DNA of 41,166 nt from Bacteroidota bacterium (lineage in GTDB: Bacteria; Bacteroidota; Bacteroidia; Chitinophagales; Chitinophagaceae): assembly GCA_029561255.1 (NCBI GenBank), contig JAKQJH010000238.1:1-41166 (forward strand), read 5' to 3'. Shown here one piece after another: positions 8,300 through 16,021 of the stretch. The translations under genes and the position numbers were made by a program. A model generated the notes under the pieces. The model was given only the letters and a program-made list of their open reading frames with translations, was not told the DNA's origin and made no database searches. Each line of letters begins with the position of its first letter. Position 1 is the first letter of the stretch.

Positions 8300-8665
8300 A
8301 TGTCACAAAAGAAAACATTAGTGCTCGGTGCTTCTGACAATCCCTCACGGTACAGTTACCTGGCGGTACAACGTTTACGCAGCCATGGTCATCCGGTGCT
8401 GGCCATCGGACGCAAGGCTACCGTAGTAGCCGATGTAACAGTAGAAACAGCTAAGCATAAATATGCTGATATTGATACGGTGACGTTGTATCTCAACCCA
8501 CAGCATCAACGGGAATATTATGATTATATCCTGTCTCTCTCCCCAAAGCGGATCATTTTTAATCCGGGCACTGAAAACGATGAACTGGCAGCGCTAGCTG
8601 CTGAAAAAAACATTCAGACCATTGAAGCCTGCACCCTTGTCATGTTAAGTACAAACCAGTATTAA
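8300..8665 (+). CDS. CoA-binding domain protein (Rossmann fold)
   Basis: A 121-residue stand-alone CoA_binding_2 domain like the YccU family. The N-terminal Rossmann strand and loop read TLVLGASDNPSRYSYLA, followed by the conserved HPVLAIGRK turn. The conserved NPGTENDEL and IEACTLVML segments near the C-terminus are also present. These proteins bind CoA or an acyl-CoA in the cytosol, but the physiological role is not established. The usual family length is 120-140 residues, so the gene is complete. A dyad follows the stop directly. Confidence 0.88.
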   Translation: MSQKKTLVLGASDNPSRYSYLAVQRLRSHGHPVLAIGRKATVVADVTVETAKHKYADIDTVTLYLNPQHQREYYDYILSLSPKRIIFNPGTENDELAALAAEKNIQTIEACTLVMLSTNQY

Positions 8666-8666
8666 A

Positions 8667-8702
8667 TCGTAGATAAACAGGTTCGTTTTCGAAAATCTAC
8701 GA
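8667..8702. terminator. Dyad after the CoA-binding gene (possible terminator)
   Basis: TCGTAGAT (8667-8674) is perfectly inverted as ATCTACGA (8695-8702). The 20-nt loop holds a smaller TTTTCGAAAA palindrome. There is no T tract, so termination is uncertain; it could also be an RNA-stabilising 3' hairpin. Confidence 0.35.
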
Positions 8703-8864
8703 ATCGCCGCAGGTACTACTCCTCATTTTTCCAGAAATCAGTAGGCTTGTTTTTGGAACTGAATAAAAGTTTCACCAACCTTTACATACCGTACCCCCCT
8801 GAAAGCTGCAATCACCAATCCTGATTGCCGAACAATATCCTATTGACTCTTAAAAGAAGAACCG

Positions 8865-9338
8865 ATGAAAACCTTCCGTGCCACTATGCTATGCGTAGTA
8901 CTTACACTATCCGCCATTGTTTCCAATAGCCAGGAACAAAAAATTCCGCTGAATGAACCGGACCAGAACAAGCCCCGTTTATTCTCCAACCTGCCGGACA
9001 AGATTCCTGTTACCCTTACTAATATTGACAATATCCTGAGTGCCCCGGTCGGACGTAACAGTCAGTTTCGTTTGTCAGAGGACAATACGCTGCAGTTTGC
9101 CGGTGAAGTGGTTTCCACCGCCAGCAAATACAATAACAGTATTCAGAGTGTGGTTATCCGCTCGGATGATTTCAACGGAGCCCGCCTGACTATCTCAAAA
9201 ATCACGAATCCGGATGGGAGTATCCGCTATTCGGGACGGATCATCAGTTTCAAACATGGTGACCTGTATGAACTCGAAAACCAGGATGGCCAGCTGGTGC
9301 TGGTAAAGAAGAACTATTATGAATTAGTCAATGAATAA
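8865..9338 (+). CDS. Secreted protein of unknown function
   Basis: A 157-residue protein with a signal peptide (MKTFRATMLCVVLTLSAIV, cleavage near residue 22). The mature part is polar and predicted to be beta-rich, with Asn/Asp-rich turns (NLPDKIPVTLTNIDNIL). No catalytic motif or lipobox is visible and I do not recognise the family. It precedes the secreted metzincin by 76 bases on the same strand, and the two may be co-expressed. The first ATG opens the signal peptide, so the start is well supported. Confidence 0.7.
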   Translation: MKTFRATMLCVVLTLSAIVSNSQEQKIPLNEPDQNKPRLFSNLPDKIPVTLTNIDNILSAPVGRNSQFRLSEDNTLQFAGEVVSTASKYNNSIQSVVIRSDDFNGARLTISKITNPDGSIRYSGRIISFKHGDLYELENQDGQLVLVKKNYYELVNE

Positions 9339-9414
9339 AAAAAGTTGATGTTATAGCTGACCCGTTTTTAGTCCGTACCCATTGTATCCTATCCAATCCT
9401 AAATCCGCCTTGTT

Positions 9415-11007
9415 ATGAAAAACTATTTTTTACCCGTTCTGGCCCTGTTGCTGGGTGCCGGGACTGCCCGCGCCCAGGTACCGGCGTTAAGCAGTTATCC
9501 AACCGCCACCGCGGTCCTTTTCCTCGATTTTGACGGTCATACAGTTAGTGGAACCAGCTGGAATACCAGCGGCCCGATATTCTGTGCTCCTTCCGGACTG
9601 GACAATTCCCAGATCACTACCGTGTTTAACCGGGTGGCTGAGGATTACCGTCCCTTTAACCTGAATGTTACGACCGATTCCACCAGGTACCTGGCCGCCC
9701 CGATTGATAAAAGAATGCGGGTCATCCTCACTCCTACCTATCAATGGTATGGAAGTGCCGGTGGAGTGGCTTTTGTAAACTCCTTTATCTGGGGCGATGA
9801 TACCCCTTGTTTTGTATTTACCGGCCTGCTCAATTATAATGTAAAAAACATAGCTGAAGCCACCGCCCATGAATCAGGCCACACTCTCGGGCTGTTTCAC
9901 CAGGCCAGTTATAACAGCAGTTGTGTAAAGACAACCGATTATAACCCCGGTACCGGTACCGGCGAAATCGGCTGGGCACCTATCATGGGTGTTGGATACT
10001 ACCAGAATTTCACCCTCTGGAATAATGGCCCCAACTCTTTTGGCTGTACAAATTATCAGAGTGACTTAAGTGTCATCACCGGAAATAACGGGTTTACCTA
10101 CCGGACCGACGATTATGCCGGAACTTTCGCGAGTGCCTCCACCACTACTTTTACCAATAACCAGTTCAGTATAAACGGGGTGATCGAACAAAGTGCCGAT
10201 CAGGACCTGATCCGGTTTGTACAACCATCCTATGGTCGTTTTCAGCTCAGTGCGGTACCTTATAATGTGGGTACCGGCAATGCAGGGTCTGATCTTGATC
10301 TGCAGGTTACTTTATATAACAGTTCCCAGGCACAAATCAGTATATATAACCCCGGTGGGCTGCTCAGTTCAGTGATTGATACCATTCTGAATGCCGGCAA
10401 TTATTACCTTAAAATTGAAGGTAAAGGAAACGTGTATGCCCCTAATTATGCCAGCCTGGGTTCCTACGCCCTGGAAGGAACTTTTACAGAAGGCATACCC
10501 TTGCCTTTACGCCAACTGACTTTACAGGGGCAGCTGAATGGTGACCGACACCAGTTTAGCTGGATAGTTGATGCCGATGAAACCATCGTCAGCCAGGTAC
10601 TGGAAGTATCTACCGATGGCCGGAGTTTCGCCCCGGTGAGCCAATCGGCAACTGCGGACCGCAACTTCAGTTACAAGCCTTTTGCCACTGGCAACTTACA
10701 ATACCGGTTAAATGTGGTGTTTGACAATGAACGCCAGTATTATTCCAATGTAGTAAGACTGCCCAATACCGCCAATACCCCCAAACCCAGGATCATTAAT
10801 AACCTGACCGAGTCCAATATGATCAGTGTTAACAGTCCTGGTAATTATGTCTATATGGTGTACGATTTCAATGGAAAGACCCTGGCCCGTGGTATACTGG
10901 TAGCCGGTATCAATACAATCACCGCTAAAGGCATGACCGGCGGTATGTATATGGTCCGCTTCAGTAAAGACGGTCAGCAATGGACAGAAAAGATCGTTCG
11001 CCAATAA
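9415..11007 (+). CDS. Secreted metzincin zinc metalloprotease with T9SS sorting domain
   Basis: A 530-residue exported protease. The signal peptide is residues 1-21 (ending GTARAQ). The zinc site HESGHTLGLFH (His152, Glu153, His156, His162) is a full HExxHxxGxxH metzincin motif. The following IMGVGYY supplies the Met-turn, so the enzyme should be active. Residues 240-355 resemble a pre-peptidase C-terminal (PPC) beta domain (QSADQDLIRFV...). The last 75 residues look like a type A T9SS C-terminal signal, ending GGMYMVRFSKDGQQWTEKIV. The protein is therefore predicted to cross the outer membrane by the type IX system, of which PorT is encoded 2.4 kb downstream. The substrate is unknown. It follows a second secreted gene and ends upstream of a strong terminator. 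Confidence 0.9.
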   Translation: MKNYFLPVLALLLGAGTARAQVPALSSYPTATAVLFLDFDGHTVSGTSWNTSGPIFCAPSGLDNSQITTVFNRVAEDYRPFNLNVTTDSTRYLAAPIDKRMRVILTPTYQWYGSAGGVAFVNSFIWGDDTPCFVFTGLLNYNVKNIAEATAHESGHTLGLFHQASYNSSCVKTTDYNPGTGTGEIGWAPIMGVGYYQNFTLWNNGPNSFGCTNYQSDLSVITGNNGFTYRTDDYAGTFASASTTTFTNNQFSINGVIEQSADQDLIRFVQPSYGRFQLSAVPYNVGTGNAGSDLDLQVTLYNSSQAQISIYNPGGLLSSVIDTILNAGNYYLKIEGKGNVYAPNYASLGSYALEGTFTEGIPLPLRQLTLQGQLNGDRHQFSWIVDADETIVSQVLEVSTDGRSFAPVSQSATADRNFSYKPFATGNLQYRLNVVFDNERQYYSNVVRLPNTANTPKPRIINNLTESNMISVNSPGNYVYMVYDFNGKTLARGILVAGINTITAKGMTGGMYMVRFSKDGQQWTEKIVRQ

Positions 11008-11090
11008 CCTTTTTCTTGTTCTGACACTCCTGACAGGCAGGCTTGTACGAAGTTGTAACAGAACGATAATCCGTACCCCTATTGTAATTC

Positions 11091-11125
11091 AGAGGTTTTC
11101 CTGTAACTTAGGAAAACCTCTTTTT
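11091..11125 (+). terminator. Strong terminator abutting the next start codon
   Basis: An 11-bp perfect stem, AGAGGTTTTCC (11091-11101) with GGAAAACCTCT (11111-11121), has a 9-nt loop and then runs into TTTTA. The ATG of the YkuK-like gene is at 11128, so the terminator leaves no room for a leader. The loop contains TAACTTAG (11104-11111), a weak -7-like sequence, which could be that gene's own promoter. Confidence 0.85.
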
Positions 11126-11127
11126 AT

Positions 11128-11601
11128 ATGCGCTGGAGAAAATTTAATGGAGATCCCATTGAACTGCCAATCACCGATGCGGTGGAAGCGGCCATCAAGC
11201 GGGAAACAGAAAAAGGATACCGGTTGAAAGTCTGCATCGGTACCGATTCACAGGTAAAAGGAAAGGAAACAGAATTTGCCACAGTCATTGTTTTTCTGCG
11301 GGAAGGACAGGGCGGATTTATGTTTATTCACAATGAAAAGACCCAACAGCCTTTTACTATTAAGGAACGGATGCTGACTGAAGTAGCCCGGAGTATTGAA
11401 ATTGCTTATGAGCTCTGTCACTTGTTTACCCGGTATGATGTGGACATGGAAGTGCATGCAGACATTAATACCAATCCTCAGTTTAAGAGTAATGATGCAT
11501 TGAAGGAAGCCATGGGCTATATCCTGGGGATGGGGTTTGCATTCAAGGCCAAGCCGGAAGCATTTGCCAGCAGCAGTTGTGCCAATAAAGTGGTGAACTG
11601 A
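11128..11601 (+). CDS. YkuK-family (DUF458) RNase H-like protein
   Basis: A 157-residue cytosolic protein of the YkuK/DUF458 family, which adopts an RNase H-like fold. The core CIGTDSQVKGKETEFATVI gives the acidic first strand, and DVDMEVHADINTNP the next acidic strand. The C-terminal glycine-rich segment (AMGYILGMGFAFKAKP) is typical. The biochemical function is not established. The ATG lies seven bases after the hairpin of a terminator, so transcription from upstream should be blocked and an internal promoter is required. The gene is complete for its family. Confidence 0.85.
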   Translation: MRWRKFNGDPIELPITDAVEAAIKRETEKGYRLKVCIGTDSQVKGKETEFATVIVFLREGQGGFMFIHNEKTQQPFTIKERMLTEVARSIEIAYELCHLFTRYDVDMEVHADINTNPQFKSNDALKEAMGYILGMGFAFKAKPEAFASSSCANKVVN

Positions 11602-11605
11602 ACAG

Positions 11606-11641
11606 CAGGGTACCCTGATTTTGCAACGGGTACGCCCGTTG
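11606..11641. repeat. Two small palindromes after the YkuK-like gene
   Basis: CAGGGTACCCTG (11606-11617) is a perfect 12-bp palindrome. CAACGGG (11624-11630) pairs with CCCGTTG (11635-11641) across TACG. Both lie directly behind the stop codon, but no T tract follows. They could protect the 3' end or act as weak terminators. Confidence 0.4.
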
Positions 11642-11712
11642 ATGACTTTCCCACCTCATAACAGAAACAGGATCTTAGTGTTTCTTCTTGCCCTTCACTA
11701 AATTCAGGTTGA

Positions 11713-11907
11713 TTATTCAGATTTAACAGGACCAGCAATCGGGTTATGCTGTAAAGACGGGGCAGGCTGCTGTCCGGCCTGAAGATTCCACTTACCGGTA
11801 TACATTCGTTCCATCACCCTTGATTGTTCCTGGGCCAGTGAAAAAACAAGCAGGACCAGGAAAAAAAGGATGACCGTTATATTTCTTTCTGAACGTTTCA
11901 TTTTCAT
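11713..11907 (-). CDS. Small single-TM or secreted peptide
   Basis: A 64-residue frame starting MKMKRSERN. One strongly hydrophobic segment follows (ITVILFFLVLLVFSLAQEQ), then a polar tail rich in Gln, Pro and Ser. This predicts a membrane-anchored or exported peptide. The case for a real gene is a perfect minus-strand -7 box (TAATTTTG at 11927-11934), 19 bases before the ATG. It lies 57 bases downstream of engB on the same strand. No family is recognised and no homologue could be checked. Confidence 0.5.
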   Translation of the reverse strand: MKMKRSERNITVILFFLVLLVFSLAQEQSRVMERMYTGKWNLQAGQQPAPSLQHNPIAGPVKSE

Positions 11908-11911
11908 GATA

Positions 11912-11934
11912 AGGGCTTCAGCCCTGCAAAATTA
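11912..11934 (-). promoter_or_regulatory. -7 box and leader dyad of the small peptide gene
   Basis: The minus strand has TAATTTTG (plus 11927-11934), a perfect -7 box, with a TTG 21 nt upstream of it (plus 11956-11958). Directly downstream is AGGGCTTCAGCCCT (11912-11925), a tight palindrome over the expected transcription start. Confidence 0.45.
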
Positions 11935-11964
11935 CAATATTAAATCCGGTTAATCCAATGATCC

Positions 11965-12582
11965 TCAGAGCCGTTTAAAACTCTGGTTTAACTGATAAAT
12001 ATAATCCAGTATTTCTTTCCTGCCGACCCGGGTGGTAGCTGAAGTGAGGTAATGGGGCGGTGGTTGTTCCCAATTATCGGCTAATGCATCCAAAAACTCT
12101 TTACAGTGCCGCAAAGTGGCCCCGGGTTTGTTTTTATCGGTCTTGGTAAATACAAGCACAAAGGGTATTTGCCATTCCCCCAGCTGGTTCACAAATTCCA
12201 GGTCATTGGCTTGCGGTGTATGGCGACTGTCAATCAGCACAAACAGGCATACCAGGTTTTCTCTCTTCCGGATATAGGATTCGATCATATTCTCCCAGTT
12301 ATTACGGGCTTTCTGGGAGACTTTTGCATACCCATATCCTGGCAGATCCACAATATTCCATTTCTTCTTATCCGAAGAAACAATCTCAAAATGATTGATC
12401 AGCTGGGTTTTACCCGGGTTGGCCGAGGTTTTAGCCAGTTTAAGCTGATTGGTCAGCATATTGATCAGCGAGGACTTTCCCACATTACTACGGCCGATGA
12501 AGGCATATTCGGGTTTTTCAGCCGGCGGGCATTGTTTATAAGTAGCACTGCTGATGACATATTTAGCGGACGTAATTTCCAT
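11965..12582 (-). CDS. engB: Ribosome biogenesis GTPase EngB (YihA/YsxC)
   Basis: A 205-residue GTPase needed for 50S subunit assembly. All G motifs are visible: G1 GRSNVGKS (residues 30-37), a threonine in KTSANPGKTQ for G2, DLPGYGYAK for G3 and TKTDK for G4. The length is normal for the family. The start ATG is five bases from a perfect minus-strand TACCTTTG box (plus 12587-12594), so the transcript is probably leaderless. It is divergent from menG/ubiE. The shared intergenic region is almost entirely an inverted short-repeat array (see that entry). Confidence 0.95.
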   Translation of the reverse strand: MEITSAKYVISSATYKQCPPAEKPEYAFIGRSNVGKSSLINMLTNQLKLAKTSANPGKTQLINHFEIVSSDKKKWNIVDLPGYGYAKVSQKARNNWENMIESYIRKRENLVCLFVLIDSRHTPQANDLEFVNQLGEWQIPFVLVFTKTDKNKPGATLRHCKEFLDALADNWEQPPPHYLTSATTRVGRKEILDYIYQLNQSFKRL

Positions 12583-12586
12583 CCGA

Positions 12587-12708
12587 CAAAGGTAGAGGTT
12601 TAGTGAGTTTAGACGTTTAGACGTTTAGAGGTTTAGAGGTTTAGAAGATGGAGTTCTAAGAAAACCCTAAACGACTAAACGACTAAACCCCTAAACTCTC
12701 TACCTTTG
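12587..12708. repeat. Inverted 8-nt array between symmetric divergent promoters
   Basis: The left arm holds GTTTAG units. One is at 12598, then five 8-nt units run from 12607 to 12646 (GTTTAGAC twice, GTTTAGAG twice, GTTTAGAA). The right arm has four 8-nt units in inverted orientation from 12667 to 12698 (CTAAACGA twice, CTAAACCC, CTAAACTC). A spacer of about 20 nt separates the arms. The outer ends are an 11-bp perfect inverted repeat, CAAAGGTAGAG (12587-12597) and CTCTACCTTTG (12698-12708). Each of these contains a perfect TACCTTTG -7 box, pointing to engB and menG respectively. No TTTG -33 element is visible for either gene because the arrays occupy that space. Confidence 0.85.
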
Positions 12709-12714
12709 CCCCCC

Positions 12715-13464
12715 ATGTCAAACCCCCTCCCCCACGATAATATCATTCCTTTTAAAGGATCTGATAAGACCAAAAAAGAGCAGGTAGCCGATATGTTTGA
12801 CCGGATTGCCGGCCGGTACGACCTGATGAATCGCTTTTTATCTGCCCGGATTGACATCAGCTGGCGGAAAAAAGCAATTAATATGTTCAAAAAGGACCAG
12901 CCGCAGCATCTGCTGGATGTGGCTACCGGAACTGCGGACATGGCGCTAATGGCATATTCCATCTTAAAACCCAGGCAGATTACCGGAATCGACATTTCGG
13001 AAGGAATGTTGGAATACGGAAGAAAAAAGATTGAAAAAGAGGGACTTGGAGAAAAAATCCAGTTACATACCGGGGATGCGGAAACAATAAAATTTGCTGA
13101 TAATACGTTTGATGGCGTGATGGTGGCATTTGGAGTACGGAACTTTGAAAACCTCGAGAAAGGCCTTACTGAAATAAAGCGGGTGTTAAAGCCCGGGGGA
13201 CAGCTGATTGTGTTGGAATTTTCTAAACCCCGCCGCAAAGTGGTAAAAGGATTGTATAACCTGTATATGGGAATAATAGCCCCCCAGGTAGCCCGCTGGT
13301 TCAGGCAGAATAAGGAGGCTTATGAATACCTCAATGAATCAGCCAATGCTTTTCCGGATCGCCATTTATTTACTGACATTTTAAAAAAAGTGGGATACTC
13401 CGAAACAGAGTTTCAGCCGCTGACCTTTGGCATATGTTGCATATACTCCGGAAGAAAAGTTTAA
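12715..13464 (+). CDS. ubiE: Demethylmenaquinone/ubiquinone C-methyltransferase
   Basis: An S-adenosylmethionine methyltransferase of the UbiE/MenG family, 249 residues. In Bacteroidota it makes menaquinone from demethylmenaquinone. SAM motif I is LLDVATGTADMAL, followed by the acidic GIDISEGML; post I and II are HTGDAETIKFADNTFDGV and KPGGQLIVLEF. FDRIAGRYDLMNRFLS near the N-terminus is a UbiE signature. I use the ATG at 12715, seven bases after a perfect TACCTTTG box; a frame extended to a TTG at 12706 would overlap that box. Its end overlaps porT by 31 bases, which implies translational coupling. Confidence 0.93.
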   Translation: MSNPLPHDNIIPFKGSDKTKKEQVADMFDRIAGRYDLMNRFLSARIDISWRKKAINMFKKDQPQHLLDVATGTADMALMAYSILKPRQITGIDISEGMLEYGRKKIEKEGLGEKIQLHTGDAETIKFADNTFDGVMVAFGVRNFENLEKGLTEIKRVLKPGGQLIVLEFSKPRRKVVKGLYNLYMGIIAPQVARWFRQNKEAYEYLNESANAFPDRHLFTDILKKVGYSETEFQPLTFGICCIYSGRKV

Positions 13465-14183
13465 TCAGGTCCCTGATAATACCCGTACTGCTGAACGGTT
13501 TAATGTTGGTTTCTTCATCTGCCAATGCCCAATTTGGTAAAGTGGAGATGAATATGTTTGACCATGACAGCAAGCCTTACTATTTCGGTATTACCATAGG
13601 CGTCAATCTGGCCCGGTTCCATACAGAATGGCATCCCCGTTTCCTGCAATCTGATAGTGTTTTGATTGGCGAGCCGATTAATTCAGGCGGACTCACGCTT
13701 GGTTTATCAGCAACCGGCCGGATTTCCGACCGCTTCCAGGTCCGTTTTAACCCCCAGCTCATGTTTATTGAGCGGAATATATTCTACAAGTTAAAATACC
13801 CGGATTTTGACGGCAATACGGAGGTGACCAAAAAAGTGGAGTCGGTGATTATGTCTTTCCCCATCCAGATAAAATTCCAAAGTGACCGGATTGGTAATTT
13901 CAGGGTATATACGCTGGCTGGCTTTAAAGCGGATATTGATATGGCCAGTAATGCCCGGGCCAAGAAAGCGGAAGAACTGATAAAAATCCAGAAACATGAT
14001 TTCGGTCCGGAATTCGGTATCGGGTTTAATTTCTTTTTTCCCAGCTTTATATTCTCCCCTGAAATAAAAATCAGTAATGGCCTGAGGAATATCCACGCCC
14101 GCGATGAAAACCTGCGTTTTTCCAGCATGTTTGATAAAATCCAGTCCAGGATGATTGTATTTTCCATCCATCTCGAGGGATAG
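13434..14183 (+). CDS. porT: Type IX secretion outer-membrane protein PorT
   Basis: A 249-residue outer membrane beta-barrel of the PorT/SprT family, required for type IX secretion and gliding in Bacteroidota. A signal peptide ending SSSANAQ (about residue 32) is followed by beta-barrel strands and FGITIGVNLARFHTEW. The C-terminus ends in an alternating strand (RMIVFSIHLEG), as expected for a barrel. It starts inside ubiE with a 31-base overlap. Menaquinone methyltransferase next to porT is a gene order I recall from several Bacteroidota genomes. The T9SS-signal proteins in this window (the metzincin and the DUF1501 protein) would be its clients through the secretion complex. Confidence 0.88.
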   Translation: MLHILRKKSLIRSLIIPVLLNGLMLVSSSANAQFGKVEMNMFDHDSKPYYFGITIGVNLARFHTEWHPRFLQSDSVLIGEPINSGGLTLGLSATGRISDRFQVRFNPQLMFIERNIFYKLKYPDFDGNTEVTKKVESVIMSFPIQIKFQSDRIGNFRVYTLAGFKADIDMASNARAKKAEELIKIQKHDFGPEFGIGFNFFFPSFIFSPEIKISNGLRNIHARDENLRFSSMFDKIQSRMIVFSIHLEG

Positions 14184-14579
14184 TTGATTTTTATATCATA
14201 TTACATTTTTTAATATAATAAAAATTGATCTAAGTCAAAATTACCCTTCCGGCAAGCTTGCATTTGCCCAAATTATGTACTACCTTCACACGTTACGAGA
14301 ATATTCTGACTTTATAGTATTTCCGGTAGGACGTACTAAAAGCCCAAAAGAACCGTTTTCTTTTACACCAAACTTCATAATAAGTTGTTTTTCATATCAT
14401 CACGATTTGTCAAACAGCCCCTATTTTTAAATACGGTTTTAAGATTACAGGGTATCAAATCAGAAAATTCAACTTCAGCATTCGTGATCCTGCAGGGCCT
14501 GGCCCTTTGTTGGAAAAGCAGAAATACAATACCCTTTAAAACTCCATTAACCTGATCTAGAACAGAATTATTTTATTTC
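14184..14579. other. AT-rich gap of about 396 bases without a gene
   Basis: I see no coding frame or array here. The first 45 bases are very AT-rich. A compact palindrome AGGGCCTGGCCCT lies at 14494-14506. No consensus -7 box sits close to the MBOAT start at 14580. The length and AT-richness suggest a regulated promoter region or a decayed gene, but nothing firmer can be said. Confidence 0.4.
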
Positions 14580-16019
14580 ATGCTTTTCAATTCCATAAGT
14601 TTTGCCATTTTTTTACCCGTGGTATTTCTTCTTTATTGGTTTGCCACTAAAGGAAAAGTCAGGCTACAAAATATATTGCTGCTGGTAGCCAGCTACTTTT
14701 TCTATGCCTGCTGGGACTGGCGGTTTCTTTTCCTCCTTATTTTTTCCACTTTGCTTGATTATTATACGGGTATCCGGATACATGAAAGTGCTACCAAAAA
14801 GAAATCAAGGTATTGGATGTGGCTCAGTATAGTGATAAACCTGGGCTTCCTGGGTGTATTTAAGTACTATAACTTTTTCGTATCATCTTTTGCAGACGGA
14901 CTGGCACTTGCCGGGATTAAGATGAATTACGCCACCATCAGTGTAATCCTGCCCGTAGGTATTTCTTTTTACACCTTCCATGGTATCTCCTACGTACTGG
15001 ATATCTATTATAAGCGCATTAAACCGGAAAAAAACTTTGTTGATTATTCGGTCTTTGTCAGCTTTTTTCCCCTGCTGGTTGCCGGACCCATTGAAAGAGC
15101 CACCCACCTCTTACCCCAGATTATCAAAGAAAGGAAATTTGAAATTGCCAAAGCAGTGGATGGGCTACGGCAGATCCTGTGGGGGCTGTTCAAAAAAATT
15201 GTGATTGCAGACAATTGCGCCGAATATGCCAACATGATTTTCAATAACAGTGAAAGTTATCATGGAGGCATCCTGGTCCTGGGAGCAGTCTTATTCGCTT
15301 TCCAGATATATGGCGACTTCTCTGGTTATTCGGATATAGCACTGGGTACGGCCCGACTGTTCGGAATTGATCTTTTAAGAAATTTTGCTTTCCCCTACTT
15401 CTCGCGTGATATCGCAGAATTCTGGAGACGCTGGCATATTTCCCTTTCCAGCTGGTTCCGCGACTATCTGTACATCCCGCTGGGTGGCAGCAAGGGCGGC
15501 AAATGGATGAAAGTGCGAAACACTTTTATCATTTTCCTGGTCAGCGGATTCTGGCATGGTGCCAACTGGACTTTTATTGTCTGGGGTTTTCTGAATGCCC
15601 TTTTTATCATGCCGTCGGTATTAATGAATACCAACCGTAATAACCTGGATATTGTGGCAAAAGGCCGCATTTTCCCGGGAATAAAAGACCTGCTTTCCAT
15701 TCTGCTCACTTTTACCCTGACCCTTTTCGCCTGGATATTTTTCCGGGCAGATACTCTTTCACATGCCTTCCATTATATAGGGGGCATTTTCACCACTGAT
15801 TTCTTTGAACAGTCCGATGAATTTATACCCCGTCCGCTTTATTTTCTGTTAGCTGCCTTTATTCTGACGGAATGGTACGGCAGGGAATCCAGGTATGCTT
15901 TGGAAAAATTCGGGGTAAAGTATAACCGTATTTTCCGATGGAGTGTATATTATTTAATTATTCTCTTGCTGTTTGTTTTTAAAGGAAACACCCAGCAATT
16001 TATTTATTTCCAGTTCTGA
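14580..16019 (+). CDS. MBOAT family O-acyltransferase (AlgI-like)
   Basis: A polytopic inner-membrane acyltransferase of 479 residues, AlgI/DltB-like. It carries the conserved GYSDIALGTARLFGIDLLRNF and FWRRWHISLSSWFRDYLYIP segments. The catalytic histidine is in SGFWHGANWTF (His326). AlgI-type proteins pass acyl groups across the membrane to a periplasmic acceptor, usually a polysaccharide. The SGNH-type gene starts two bases after its stop (TGATCATG), so the two form one operon and likely one O-acetylation system. The glycan modified is unknown; a Wzi-like outer membrane protein is encoded nearby on the other strand. Confidence 0.92.
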   Translation: MLFNSISFAIFLPVVFLLYWFATKGKVRLQNILLLVASYFFYACWDWRFLFLLIFSTLLDYYTGIRIHESATKKKSRYWMWLSIVINLGFLGVFKYYNFFVSSFADGLALAGIKMNYATISVILPVGISFYTFHGISYVLDIYYKRIKPEKNFVDYSVFVSFFPLLVAGPIERATHLLPQIIKERKFEIAKAVDGLRQILWGLFKKIVIADNCAEYANMIFNNSESYHGGILVLGAVLFAFQIYGDFSGYSDIALGTARLFGIDLLRNFAFPYFSRDIAEFWRRWHISLSSWFRDYLYIPLGGSKGGKWMKVRNTFIIFLVSGFWHGANWTFIVWGFLNALFIMPSVLMNTNRNNLDIVAKGRIFPGIKDLLSILLTFTLTLFAWIFFRADTLSHAFHYIGGIFTTDFFEQSDEFIPRPLYFLLAAFILTEWYGRESRYALEKFGVKYNRIFRWSVYYLIILLLFVFKGNTQQFIYFQF

Positions 16020-16021
16020 TC

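Noticed and set aside
11517-11738. Minus-strand 73-residue frame
   Set aside because: It lies largely antisense to the YkuK-like gene, has no promoter box and shows no protein-like features.
12607-12698. Possible CRISPR array or iteron origin
   Set aside because: Units are 8 nt with no spacers of CRISPR length, no cas genes are present, and no replication initiator gene or DnaA boxes accompany them.
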